Below are positions 56,788 to 64,000 of a stretch of DNA of 64,000 bases, one piece after another. Numbering within the stretch: the stretch's first letter is position 1; each line of letters opens with the position of its first letter. Under the pieces are notes generated by a model. That model did not search any database, was not told the origin of the DNA, and saw nothing but the letters and a program-made list of their open reading frames with translations. This stretch comes from Saprospiraceae bacterium (GTDB taxonomy: Bacteria > Bacteroidota > Bacteroidia > Chitinophagales > Saprospiraceae). Location: contig JAHDIN010000001.1 in NCBI GenBank assembly GCA_020630775.1, positions 167,966-231,965 on the forward strand, given 5' to 3'. Both the position numbers and the translations under genes were made by a program.

Positions 56788-59223
56788 ATGCGATTAAGTT
56801 TTACACTTCTATTTAGCTTTTTAATCTCTGTACTTTCTGCGCAACTGAATATGGAATTATATTCAGAAGTAGATTATACTGATAATCCCGGCAACGATGT
56901 TTGGGGCTACACAGCTCCTGATGGTAGCGAGTATGCATTGATGGGTACCTTCCAAGGTGTTTCCATAGTAAATATAACTGACCCTAGAAATCCTGTTGAG
57001 GTAGATTTTATAGATCAGCAAAGGTCAACTTGGCGAGATATCAAAACATGGGGCGAATATGCTTACGTAACTGCGGATGAACCAGGAACTACAGATGGTA
57101 TCCTTATCATTGATCTTTCGACTTTACCTGATTCTATCTCTTATGTTAATAATAATTTAGATGTACCTAATGAAGGTATAATTAATACCTGCCACAATCT
57201 TTATATTGATGAGTTTGGATATGTGTATTTATCTGGATGTGGTAATTTAAATAATGGAGGACTTCTAATATATGATGTGGCGAGTACGCCTGGTGAACCA
57301 ATATTTGCAGGTTTAGGACGTGCAGTGTATTCGCATGATGTTTATGTTAGAAATAATCTGGCATACAGCTCTGATATAAATGCTGGTGTGTTCTCTGTAA
57401 TGGATGTAACCGAAAAGTCTGACGTAAGGACTCTAGCTACACAAGAGACACCTTTTAATTTTACCCATAATGCTTGGCTGTCAGATGACGGTTTGACTTT
57501 ATTTACAACAGATGAAGTTGCAAATGCGCCCGTAGCTGCTTATGATGTTTCAGACTTAAATAACATTCGCTTATTAGATGAATACCGTCCTCAAGAAACT
57601 TTAGGTGATGGTGTTCCTCCCCATAATGTCCATGTATGGAATGATTGGTTGATTATCTCATATTATACTGATGGTTGTAAAGTAGTTGATGCTGCCCAAC
57701 CAGATAATCTAATTGAGGTTGGAAATTTTGATACCTTCTTTGGAGGATTTGTGGGTTTTGCAGGTGCTTGGGGTGCCTATCCATTTTTCCCTTCTGGTAC
57801 TGTAATAGTAGGAGATATGGGTGAAGGTTTCTTCGGTAATGATAGTGGTAAGCTAGTTGTGTTAGGGCCTACATATGTAAGAGCAGCATACCTTGAAGGT
57901 CGTGTCACTGATGCGCAGACAACGGACCGAATTAATAATGTGAAGATTACTTTAGATGCAATAGGTATACAAGATTTTACAGACGCCTTAGGTGTGTACA
58001 AAACAGGGTATCATGAAGCAGGTATGTATGAAATGACAGTAAGTGCTTTTGGATACAAAACACAAACAAGAACAGTGTCTCTTGAAAATGGTCAAGTCAC
58101 AACTGCTAATTTTGAATTGGTGCCTGCTGAAAGAGTCAACTTTAATGTTGAAATTATTGATGGGGCAACTCAACAAGGCATTCGTGATGCTCAATTTTCT
58201 TTAAGTGTAGATGAGTTTGTTTTTGACTTCATTACAGATGAAAATGGCGTCGCCGAATTATCAAATACAGTAGTGTCTCAATATGATTTTATTGCAGGTG
58301 CTTGGGGTTATCAATATAATTGTTCTGAGGATTTAGATATAATTACTTCTCTTGATAATTCGGTTTTGACCATTGAGTTGAATCAAGGATATGAAGATGT
58401 TTTTGATTTAGATTTAGGCTGGACCGTTGTTGATAATACTTTCCAAGGCCCATGGGAAAGAGGTTTGCCTATTGGTGTGCCTACACCTTTCTCGGATCAA
58501 ATATTGTTAGCGCCTAGAGATGATTCCAGTGATAAGGGTAATGGAGCATTTGTAACTGGTAATACTGGAAGTCTAATGGGAGGAGTATTGATCGGAGGTC
58601 AAACGACCTTAACGTCTCCAGTATTTGATATCGAAAACATGAATAACCCTACCATCTCTTACGACACTTGGTTTTGGTCTTTGACTCAACAAGGTTTACC
58701 TGGACAATCTCAATTTGTAATTTCAGTAGACAACGGAATGGAGTCAGTTGATGTAGATACAATTACAGCATTTGATTTAAATAGTGTTTTCCAAGGCATT
58801 GAAACTGCCGAGTGGCGAAGTAGCGAAGAAATCATGTTAAAAGATCATATTGAGGTAACAAGCACAATGACTGTAACGGCACGTGTAGAAGCTATTGGAA
58901 ATAATACTGCAGTAGAAGCAGGTTTCGATAATTTTAAAGTTCAAGAAGGAACGATCATCAGTACAAATGAAGCAATATTTGGTGATCTAGATGTATATCC
59001 AAATCCTTCATCAAACGAATTTGAGGTGATTATCCCAGAAGGATATAGACAAACAAAAATCGAACTTGAAATATTTAATATCAAAGGTGAGCGCGTATTC
59101 TTGCAAGACTACAATCAAATCTCAAACATTAGATTTGGTAACAATTTGTCAGCAGGTGTCTATACAGCTCGTTTGAAAAGTAACAAGGATTTATTAGCAA
59201 ATGTGAAGTTTGTGAAAATGTAA
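56788..59223 (+). CDS. Choice-of-anchor B (LVIVD-type) protein with T9SS sorting domain
   Basis: 811 residues from ATG 56788, chosen because it starts the signal peptide MRLSFTLLFSFLISVLSAQ; ATG 56752 would add a 12-residue basic extension. Residues about 20-375 are choice-of-anchor B repeats with the motif GxxxGVSIVNITDPRNPVEV and conserved SHDVYV, THNAWLS and PHNVHV elements. A carboxypeptidase regulatory-like Ig domain follows (about 378-450, EGRVTDAQTTDRINNVKI), then a second Ig-like and a jelly-roll-like region, and a T9SS sorting domain in the last 80 residues (LDVYPNPSSNEFEV). Secreted or surface-attached; function unknown. Confidence 0.88.
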   Translation: MRLSFTLLFSFLISVLSAQLNMELYSEVDYTDNPGNDVWGYTAPDGSEYALMGTFQGVSIVNITDPRNPVEVDFIDQQRSTWRDIKTWGEYAYVTADEPGTTDGILIIDLSTLPDSISYVNNNLDVPNEGIINTCHNLYIDEFGYVYLSGCGNLNNGGLLIYDVASTPGEPIFAGLGRAVYSHDVYVRNNLAYSSDINAGVFSVMDVTEKSDVRTLATQETPFNFTHNAWLSDDGLTLFTTDEVANAPVAAYDVSDLNNIRLLDEYRPQETLGDGVPPHNVHVWNDWLIISYYTDGCKVVDAAQPDNLIEVGNFDTFFGGFVGFAGAWGAYPFFPSGTVIVGDMGEGFFGNDSGKLVVLGPTYVRAAYLEGRVTDAQTTDRINNVKITLDAIGIQDFTDALGVYKTGYHEAGMYEMTVSAFGYKTQTRTVSLENGQVTTANFELVPAERVNFNVEIIDGATQQGIRDAQFSLSVDEFVFDFITDENGVAELSNTVVSQYDFIAGAWGYQYNCSEDLDIITSLDNSVLTIELNQGYEDVFDLDLGWTVVDNTFQGPWERGLPIGVPTPFSDQILLAPRDDSSDKGNGAFVTGNTGSLMGGVLIGGQTTLTSPVFDIENMNNPTISYDTWFWSLTQQGLPGQSQFVISVDNGMESVDVDTITAFDLNSVFQGIETAEWRSSEEIMLKDHIEVTSTMTVTARVEAIGNNTAVEAGFDNFKVQEGTIISTNEAIFGDLDVYPNPSSNEFEVIIPEGYRQTKIELEIFNIKGERVFLQDYNQISNIRFGNNLSAGVYTARLKSNKDLLANVKFVKM

Positions 59224-59292
59224 TAAAAGTTCAATGTTTTAACCTGATTCAGATTTTTAATTGAAATCTAAGATTAAAATGATGAAGGGTAT

Positions 59293-59327
59293 AAGTGGCT
59301 ATTTCAATTGAGGTAGCCACTTTTTTA
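59293..59327 (+). terminator. Terminator of the choice-of-anchor B gene
   Basis: Perfect 9-bp stem AAGTGGCTA (59293-59301) / TAGCCACTT (59314-59322), followed by T residues. It overlaps the stop codon (59299-59301) of the convergent glycosyltransferase gene. Confidence 0.85.
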
Positions 59328-60540
59328 TTTTTCCAAAATAAAACGATGCAGCATACACTATCAATAATGGCTCAAGCGTGATTACTCTAAATCTATTGAC
59401 GGGAAAGAAAATGATAAATATTGCTGCGATAACCGCTAGGATTGAGACGATTAAAACATGGTCTTGCCACTCTTTTCTTACCGATTTGAAAATCGTTATA
59501 TATCCAGGAATATAAATGAATAGTCCCATTATAAAGCTCAAAATCCAATACTTAAATTTAAATTGTTTGAAATCTAAGCCGGGTAAAATAAATCTTTGAA
59601 GCCCATGCATTTTAAGTTTGAAGAACTTATTCGGATTATCTTGAATCCATTTTAAAGCTAATTTTAATCTTTGACTATTTCTCTTATTTGGAGACCATTG
59701 ATTGACATATCCAAGTCCTTCGAACTCATACGTTTTGTCAAAAACAAAATTTGGATTACACCCTTCTGCAGAAAAAGCATCAAAATTACCAGCGCGTTTA
59801 ATCAGGCATTCATAAGTTTGGTCACTATGGCCAAGCAGAAAAAATGAAGCATTACCATGACTTGAAATGGTAAATACATTGTGCAATTTCTTGTTTAAAA
59901 TTCCGTGAGGTAATATGCTTAACCATAAAATAGATCCAAACACTAATAGTGCTTTAATTTCTTTTTTCATCAAGAGAGCCATAAATAAAAATGGCAAAAG
60001 CATCAAAGCATGCGACTTAGTTAGTAGTGCTAAAGAAAAACTAAGGCCTGCTAAAATAATATCTTTTAGTTCCTTGTGCTTTTGAAACTTCAAAAAGTAA
60101 AAACAAAAGAAAATGAAATAGGCTTGAAAGGTTGTTTCTTGAGTAAATGTAAAATTGTACCAAAGCGTTAAAGGATAAAAAATATAAATCATAGAAGCAA
60201 TTACTCCAATGCTGATATTTTCGAATAAGAGTCTTCCAATTCTATATATATAAATCGCAGAAATACTGATTAAGATAAACTGAAATATAACTGTCGCTGA
60301 TTCCCAATGTCCATTAAAAATGGCTTTAATTCCTGCTAAAGTATAGCAATAGAAAGGAGCAGTTATATAAGCTACGATATCTAAATCGTAATTGCCTGAT
60401 AAAATACGATCACTCAATACATCATACCGATGTGCATCAACGAAGAGTTCATAGTTACTAAATCCACTCAGTAATTTAAATAGAGTTCTTGTCGAGAAAC
60501 ACAATAGAAAAATTAAACTGAGGCGAATTTTTTCTGACAT
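59299..60540 (-). CDS. Membrane glycosyltransferase of the PMT/ArnT (GT39-like, GT-C) type
   Basis: 413 residues with about ten membrane helices. An Asp-containing periplasmic loop after helix 1 (ELFVDAHRYDVLSDRIL) matches the catalytic DxH/ExD region of GT-C enzymes, followed by TAPFYCYTLAG and a cluster of later helices. Such proteins transfer a sugar from a lipid carrier in the periplasm. The donor and acceptor are unknown. It starts 1 base after galE, so the operon couples sugar epimerisation with a transfer reaction. Confidence 0.75.
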   Translation of the reverse strand: MSEKIRLSLIFLLCFSTRTLFKLLSGFSNYELFVDAHRYDVLSDRILSGNYDLDIVAYITAPFYCYTLAGIKAIFNGHWESATVIFQFILISISAIYIYRIGRLLFENISIGVIASMIYIFYPLTLWYNFTFTQETTFQAYFIFFCFYFLKFQKHKELKDIILAGLSFSLALLTKSHALMLLPFLFMALLMKKEIKALLVFGSILWLSILPHGILNKKLHNVFTISSHGNASFFLLGHSDQTYECLIKRAGNFDAFSAEGCNPNFVFDKTYEFEGLGYVNQWSPNKRNSQRLKLALKWIQDNPNKFFKLKMHGLQRFILPGLDFKQFKFKYWILSFIMGLFIYIPGYITIFKSVRKEWQDHVLIVSILAVIAAIFIIFFPVNRFRVITLEPLLIVYAASFYFGKIKKWLPQLK

Positions 60541-60541
60541 T

Positions 60542-61570
60542 CTAATTGGCTTGGCTCATCTTTTGTTCCCATGCCCATGCAGATCTAGTCATGTCTTGCA
60601 ACGTGTATTTAAGTTTCCAGCCTAATTGTGTTTTAGCTTTGTCATTATTGGCATATGTAGCGATGACATCACCCGCTCTTCTTGGTCCAATTTTATAATT
60701 CACTTTTTCTCCAGTAGAGCTTTCAAATGCATTGATGATTTCTAGAACAGTATGGCCTTCGCCAGATCCTAAATTATAAATTTCAAGATTTTCAGTATTT
60801 GCATTATTAAGTAGTCTTTCAAAGGCAAGTACATGTGCAGACGAGATGTCGCATACATGAATATAGTCTCTAATTGGCGTGCCGTCTCTGGTGTCATAGT
60901 CGTCACCAAATACAGTAAGTTGCTCTAATTCACCTTTCACTGTTTTGGTTATATAGGGTATAAGATTGGCTGGAATGCCTGAAGGTTTTTCACCTATTAA
61001 AGCAGTGGGGTGGGCACCTATAGGGTTAAAATATCTTAAGCAAACGAATTTCATTTGATTCCCTGGTGCCTTAGTCTGGTCGGTTAAAATTTCTTCACCT
61101 ATCTGTTTTGTATTGCCATAAGGCGATTCTGCAATTTTTATTGGACTTTCTTCAGTTACAGGCAAAATATCAGGTTGACCATATACCGTACAGGATGAAG
61201 AGAATATGAAATTATCTATTTTATACTCAATCATTAATTCAATCATATTAAGTAATGATTGTAAATTATTTTTGTAGTATTTAATTGGTTGTTCTACACT
61301 TTCTCCAACAGCCTTAGAAGCGGCAAAATGTATGGCTCCTTGAATGTCGCTGTATTTTTCAAAAACTATCCTAGTTGCTTCTTTATCACATAGATCAATT
61401 TTTTCAAAAAATGGTTTTGTACCTGTGATTTTTTCGATGCCGTCTAAAACTGATATTTCGGAATTACTTAAGTCATCGATGATGATAACTTCAAATCCTT
61501 TATTTATTAAATCTACCGCTACATGTGATCCGATATAACCTGTTCCGCCTGTTACGATAACCTTTGACAT
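60542..61570 (-). CDS. galE: UDP-glucose 4-epimerase
   Basis: 342 residues of the extended short-chain dehydrogenase family. The N-terminal NAD site is VTGGTGYIGSHVAVDLI. The catalytic Ser-Tyr-Lys triad is visible as SSSCTVYG and the YGNTK motif. Further family motifs are NPIGAHPTALIGE, RDGTPIRDYIHVCD and NLGSGEGHTVLEII. It interconverts UDP-glucose and UDP-galactose in the cytoplasm. Tight linkage to the glycosyltransferase suggests it feeds cell-surface glycan assembly. Confidence 0.96.
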   Translation of the reverse strand: MSKVIVTGGTGYIGSHVAVDLINKGFEVIIIDDLSNSEISVLDGIEKITGTKPFFEKIDLCDKEATRIVFEKYSDIQGAIHFAASKAVGESVEQPIKYYKNNLQSLLNMIELMIEYKIDNFIFSSSCTVYGQPDILPVTEESPIKIAESPYGNTKQIGEEILTDQTKAPGNQMKFVCLRYFNPIGAHPTALIGEKPSGIPANLIPYITKTVKGELEQLTVFGDDYDTRDGTPIRDYIHVCDISSAHVLAFERLLNNANTENLEIYNLGSGEGHTVLEIINAFESSTGEKVNYKIGPRRAGDVIATYANNDKAKTQLGWKLKYTLQDMTRSAWAWEQKMSQAN

Positions 61571-61584
61571 AATTTGGAATTAAG

Positions 61585-62247
61585 CTATTCTCCTTCAAAT
61601 GCAAATTGAACAATATTCGCACCCATACGTAGCGCTTTTAGTCTTATTTCTTCTGGATCTTTATGCACTTCCCAATCTTCCCAACCATCACCAAGATCGC
61701 TTTCGTAGCTATAAAAACAAATCAATCGACCTTCCCAAATCATACCGAAACCTTGAGGAGACTTGTCATCATGTTTGTGGATTTTGGGTAGACCTGTGTT
61801 GAAGTCAAATTTTTGATGATAAATAGGATGATCAAATGGTAATTCAATAAATTCCAATTCAGGAAAAACTTTCTTCATCGACACTCTTACAAAAGGATCC
61901 ATTCCATAATTATCATCGATATGTAAAAAGCCTCCAGCGATAAGATAGTTTCTTAAGTTTTCGGCATCAGCATCAGAGAAAACCACATTTCCATGCCCTG
62001 TCATATGTATAAATGGATAGTTGAAAATCTCAAGACTCCCCACTTCGACTGTCCCGTAATTGATATCTATATCAGTACCTAATTGACTATTGCAAAATTT
62101 AGCTAAATTCGGCAGTGCAGTAGGGTTGGAATACCAATCGCCACCTCCGCTATATTTAAGTAATCCAAATTTGTGAGTAGGTTCACTTTGGAATGCACTA
62201 AGGCAAATAAAAGCCAGTAAAACCAAGTATAATTTTCTCATTCTCAT
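61585..62247 (-). CDS. DUF4159 protein, exported
   Basis: 220 residues from ATG 62247 (ATG 62241 and TTG 62256 are alternatives). A signal peptide with a hydrophobic core LYLVLLAFICLSAF is followed by the DUF4159 pattern: KFGLLKYSGGGDWYSNP, YPFIHMTGHGNVVFSD, FLHIDDNYG, ELPFDHPIYHQ and GRLICFYSYESDLGDGWED. The fold is thought to be glutamine-amidotransferase-like. It commonly sits near BatA-type and dihydroorotase-like genes, as here. Function unknown. It starts 9 bases behind the dihydroorotase-like gene. Confidence 0.8.
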   Translation of the reverse strand: MRMRKLYLVLLAFICLSAFQSEPTHKFGLLKYSGGGDWYSNPTALPNLAKFCNSQLGTDIDINYGTVEVGSLEIFNYPFIHMTGHGNVVFSDADAENLRNYLIAGGFLHIDDNYGMDPFVRVSMKKVFPELEFIELPFDHPIYHQKFDFNTGLPKIHKHDDKSPQGFGMIWEGRLICFYSYESDLGDGWEDWEVHKDPEEIRLKALRMGANIVQFAFEGE

Positions 62248-62256
62248 ATGCTGCAA

Positions 62257-63516
62257 TTAGCTATTAAACGCTGAAAGTTTTTTATTTATGATGCCAATAA
62301 TCTTACCTTTTAATTCAGTATTCCAAAATGGCGAATTTTTAGATAAGGACTTATTTGATTCATTATTATAAACCCAGCTTCTGCTAGGATCAAATAGCGT
62401 TAAGTTGGCCTCAGCTCCATTGTCGATGTCTGGTATTGGAAGACCTAATATTTTTCTAGGGTTAATTGATAGACAAGTAACCAATCGGTTGATGCTTAAT
62501 TTGTTGGCGAAGGTGTTAAGTGCACTAAAGCAAGTTTGTAACCCCGTTGCTCCAGGATCAGCATAAACAAATTCTTTTTTCTTGAGTTCTTGTTCTAACG
62601 GATGATGATTGCTAGTGATAACTTCAATCTTTCCACCATTCAAAGCCTTTGTTAAAGCTTCTCTGTCCGCTTCCTCTCTTAAGGGCGGTGAAACTTTAAA
62701 GTTAGGATCGAATGATTGCAGCGATGCATCAGTCAAACATAAATTTAAATAGGGAACCGAAGCGGATATATTTTTATTCTTTGCAGTACTTATTTTTTCA
62801 ATACTTTCTTTAGCACTTATATTATGAATATGGAGCTTAGATTCGGTATATTCAGAAAGTTGAATATCTCGTTCGACCATTAAAGTTTCCGATAAACTGG
62901 GACTACCTTTTAAACCCAATGAAGTGCTTACAGCTCCTTCGTGTACATCATTGCCGTTAGACAAGCTTGTGTCGTTAGGACAATTTATAATAAGATCTTC
63001 ATTTGACTTTACATATTGTAAAGCACGCATCATCAAACCATTTGAAGCAATGGGATGATGGCCATCAGAAAAGGCAACTGCACCATTGGCTTTCATGTCA
63101 ATCATTTCTGTGATCTCCTCTCCATGACATTTTTTGCTTATAGCACCAATAGGATAAAAATCTACTACTTCATCTTGTGTTTGGTTAAGAATATACTGTA
63201 CTGATGATTTTTCATCAACAATAGGATTAGAGTTGGGGAAAGGTGCTATTGCTGTATATCCTCCACTTGCTGCAGAAGCCACAAGAGATTTTAGTGTTTC
63301 TCTATGTTCGAATCCAGGTTCATTATTCATAGTGCCTATATCCAACCAGCCTGGAGAGACATGAAGGTCATCTGACTTAATTATTTTGGCTTTCTTATCG
63401 GTTATGGAATTGGCAACTTTGCTGATTACTCCATTAACAATAAGGATATCTTTTTTTGAATTATGAAATTTTGATTGTGGTGCGATTATTTTGGCATTTT
63501 TAATCAGAATATTCAT
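62257..63516 (-). CDS. Dihydroorotase-like protein lacking metal ligands (PyrX-type)
   Basis: 419 residues of the amidohydrolase/dihydroorotase family, with the overall order of motifs kept (PGWLDIG, NEPGFEHRETL, NPIVDEK, then VSPPLREEADREAL and NPRKILGL). The metal-binding residues are changed: the HxH after PGxxD reads GTM (residues 61-63), and the DHxP motif reads SNHHPL, so the catalytic aspartate is Asn. It is therefore probably not an active dihydroorotase. Bacteroidota carry a known lineage of such proteins, and non-catalytic PyrX-type proteins in pseudomonads support aspartate transcarbamoylase assembly. It is 13 bases behind the BatA-type gene and abuts DUF4159. Confidence 0.82.
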   Translation of the reverse strand: MNILIKNAKIIAPQSKFHNSKKDILIVNGVISKVANSITDKKAKIIKSDDLHVSPGWLDIGTMNNEPGFEHRETLKSLVASAASGGYTAIAPFPNSNPIVDEKSSVQYILNQTQDEVVDFYPIGAISKKCHGEEITEMIDMKANGAVAFSDGHHPIASNGLMMRALQYVKSNEDLIINCPNDTSLSNGNDVHEGAVSTSLGLKGSPSLSETLMVERDIQLSEYTESKLHIHNISAKESIEKISTAKNKNISASVPYLNLCLTDASLQSFDPNFKVSPPLREEADREALTKALNGGKIEVITSNHHPLEQELKKKEFVYADPGATGLQTCFSALNTFANKLSINRLVTCLSINPRKILGLPIPDIDNGAEANLTLFDPSRSWVYNNESNKSLSKNSPFWNTELKGKIIGIINKKLSAFNS

Positions 63517-63529
63517 AAGTGCTGTGGCT

Positions 63530-64000
63530 TTATATTTTCCAGAATCTGAGTAATAGGGTCTCCAAAGCTAGGAAAACCAAGGCTAAGATAAGACACCATC
63601 TCCAAAAACGAATTCCTAAGTCTTTTTCTTTTATTATTGAACTAAGGTCTGCATTGGCTGTATTGTCTAAAATATTAACAGCATCTCCATATCGAGATGA
63701 TAAATCATCTGACTTGAGATAGCCTAAATTCGACTCAAGTCGATTAAAATTAAATGCTAATCCTTTAACAATTTCATCATTTAAATTCAAGTCATAAAAA
63801 CCTGCCTCTTTGATCATATCATTGAAGTTGACAAGAGTAGTATTCCCCATGTTGGTTTGACCTGGTATAAACTCATCTTCTCCTTTTATTTTGAATATAA
63901 TCTCGTTATTGTTTGAAGTATTTTTTACTTCCGTGAAATTATCTTCTCCAATAGTATATGCTAGCTTTTCACTTTGAGAAGCTGAGAAGGACAGTTTATA
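63530..64000 (-). CDS. BatA-type membrane protein, C-terminal part (gene cut by window end)
   Basis: The frame is open to the window edge with no start of its own, so the gene continues beyond base 64000. The visible 156 codons contain strand-like extracellular sequence (YKLSFSASQSEKLAYTIG, then GQTNMGNTTLVNF), a variable linker and a C-terminal membrane helix (FWRWCLILALVFLALETLLLRFWKI). This end, together with the following dihydroorotase-like and DUF4159 genes, matches the BatA-domain proteins of Bacteroidota, usually about 600-700 residues. Role unknown; it heads the visible operon. Confidence 0.65.
   Translation of the reverse strand, partial: YKLSFSASQSEKLAYTIGEDNFTEVKNTSNNNEIIFKIKGEDEFIPGQTNMGNTTLVNFNDMIKEAGFYDLNLNDEIVKGLAFNFNRLESNLGYLKSDDLSSRYGDAVNILDNTANADLSSIIKEKDLGIRFWRWCLILALVFLALETLLLRFWKI

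Noticed and set aside
1..64000. tRNA, tmRNA, rRNA or riboswitch genes
   Set aside because: No TPsiC-type GGTTCRA arm with a matching acceptor stem, no rRNA core sequence and no known riboswitch core was noticed; smpB is present but its tmRNA is not.

Overview
The window reads as part of the chromosome of an AT-rich, Gram-negative Bacteroidota bacterium, most likely a marine or activated-sludge Saprospiria/Lewinella-type organism (the class is inference). The evidence is type IX secretion (T9SS) C-terminal sorting domains on three proteins, HYR and SprB surface repeats, a TonB-dependent receptor with a carboxypeptidase-like N-terminal domain, TAnnTTTG-type promoter elements, and housekeeping proteins of the Bacteroidota type (GltX, ParC, bS21, SmpB). 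I see no rRNA, tRNA, CRISPR array, insertion sequence or prophage.

Layout. (1) Bases 1-21470 are the 3' part of one giant surface-protein gene: at least 7155 codons of HYR modules with nested SprB, lamin-tail-like and P-domain insertions, then dockerin-like, cohesin-like and T9SS sorting domains. Its core is a near-perfect 4215-bp tandem super-repeat. (2) 21550-26673: gltX, two adjacent sensor histidine kinases whose catalytic halves are degenerate in complementary ways, cutC and rpsU. (3) 26757-33186: a TonB-dependent receptor, a stand-alone TonB_C protein, a membrane TPR protein and a patatin-like lipase. (4) 33221-38432: parC with a possible 26-residue membrane peptide behind it, then an ECF sigma factor overlapping an unusual protein that joins an anti-sigma-like head, one membrane helix and a predicted outer-membrane barrel. 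(5) 38549-41214: dipeptidyl-peptidase IV-like S9B peptidase and smpB. (6) 41384-49135: three secreted or surface proteins (Reelin/SprB/HYR with T9SS tail, a tail-fibre-like protein, and a BNR/sortilin-like propeller lipoprotein). (7) 49211-51858: ATP-type PEP carboxykinase divergent from a Crp/Fnr regulator. (8) 51968-55535: tightly packed terC, a DnaQ-like exonuclease, an MbnP-like lipoprotein and a di-heme MbnH/cytochrome-c-peroxidase-type lipoprotein. (9) 55767-59223: an outer-membrane protein and a choice-of-anchor B T9SS cargo protein. (10) 59299-64000, minus strand: a probable five-gene operon of a BatA-type membrane protein (cut by the window end), a dihydroorotase homologue lacking metal ligands, DUF4159, galE and a membrane glycosyltransferase.

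The most notable items are the homogenised super-repeat with diverged edges and its nested domain insertions, the complementary kinase pair with a direct-repeat operator candidate upstream and no AUG start on the second gene, the sigma factor with a trans-envelope anti-sigma/barrel partner, and the MbnP/MbnH-like pair in an overlapping-gene operon. All family names come from reading motifs by eye; no database search was run.
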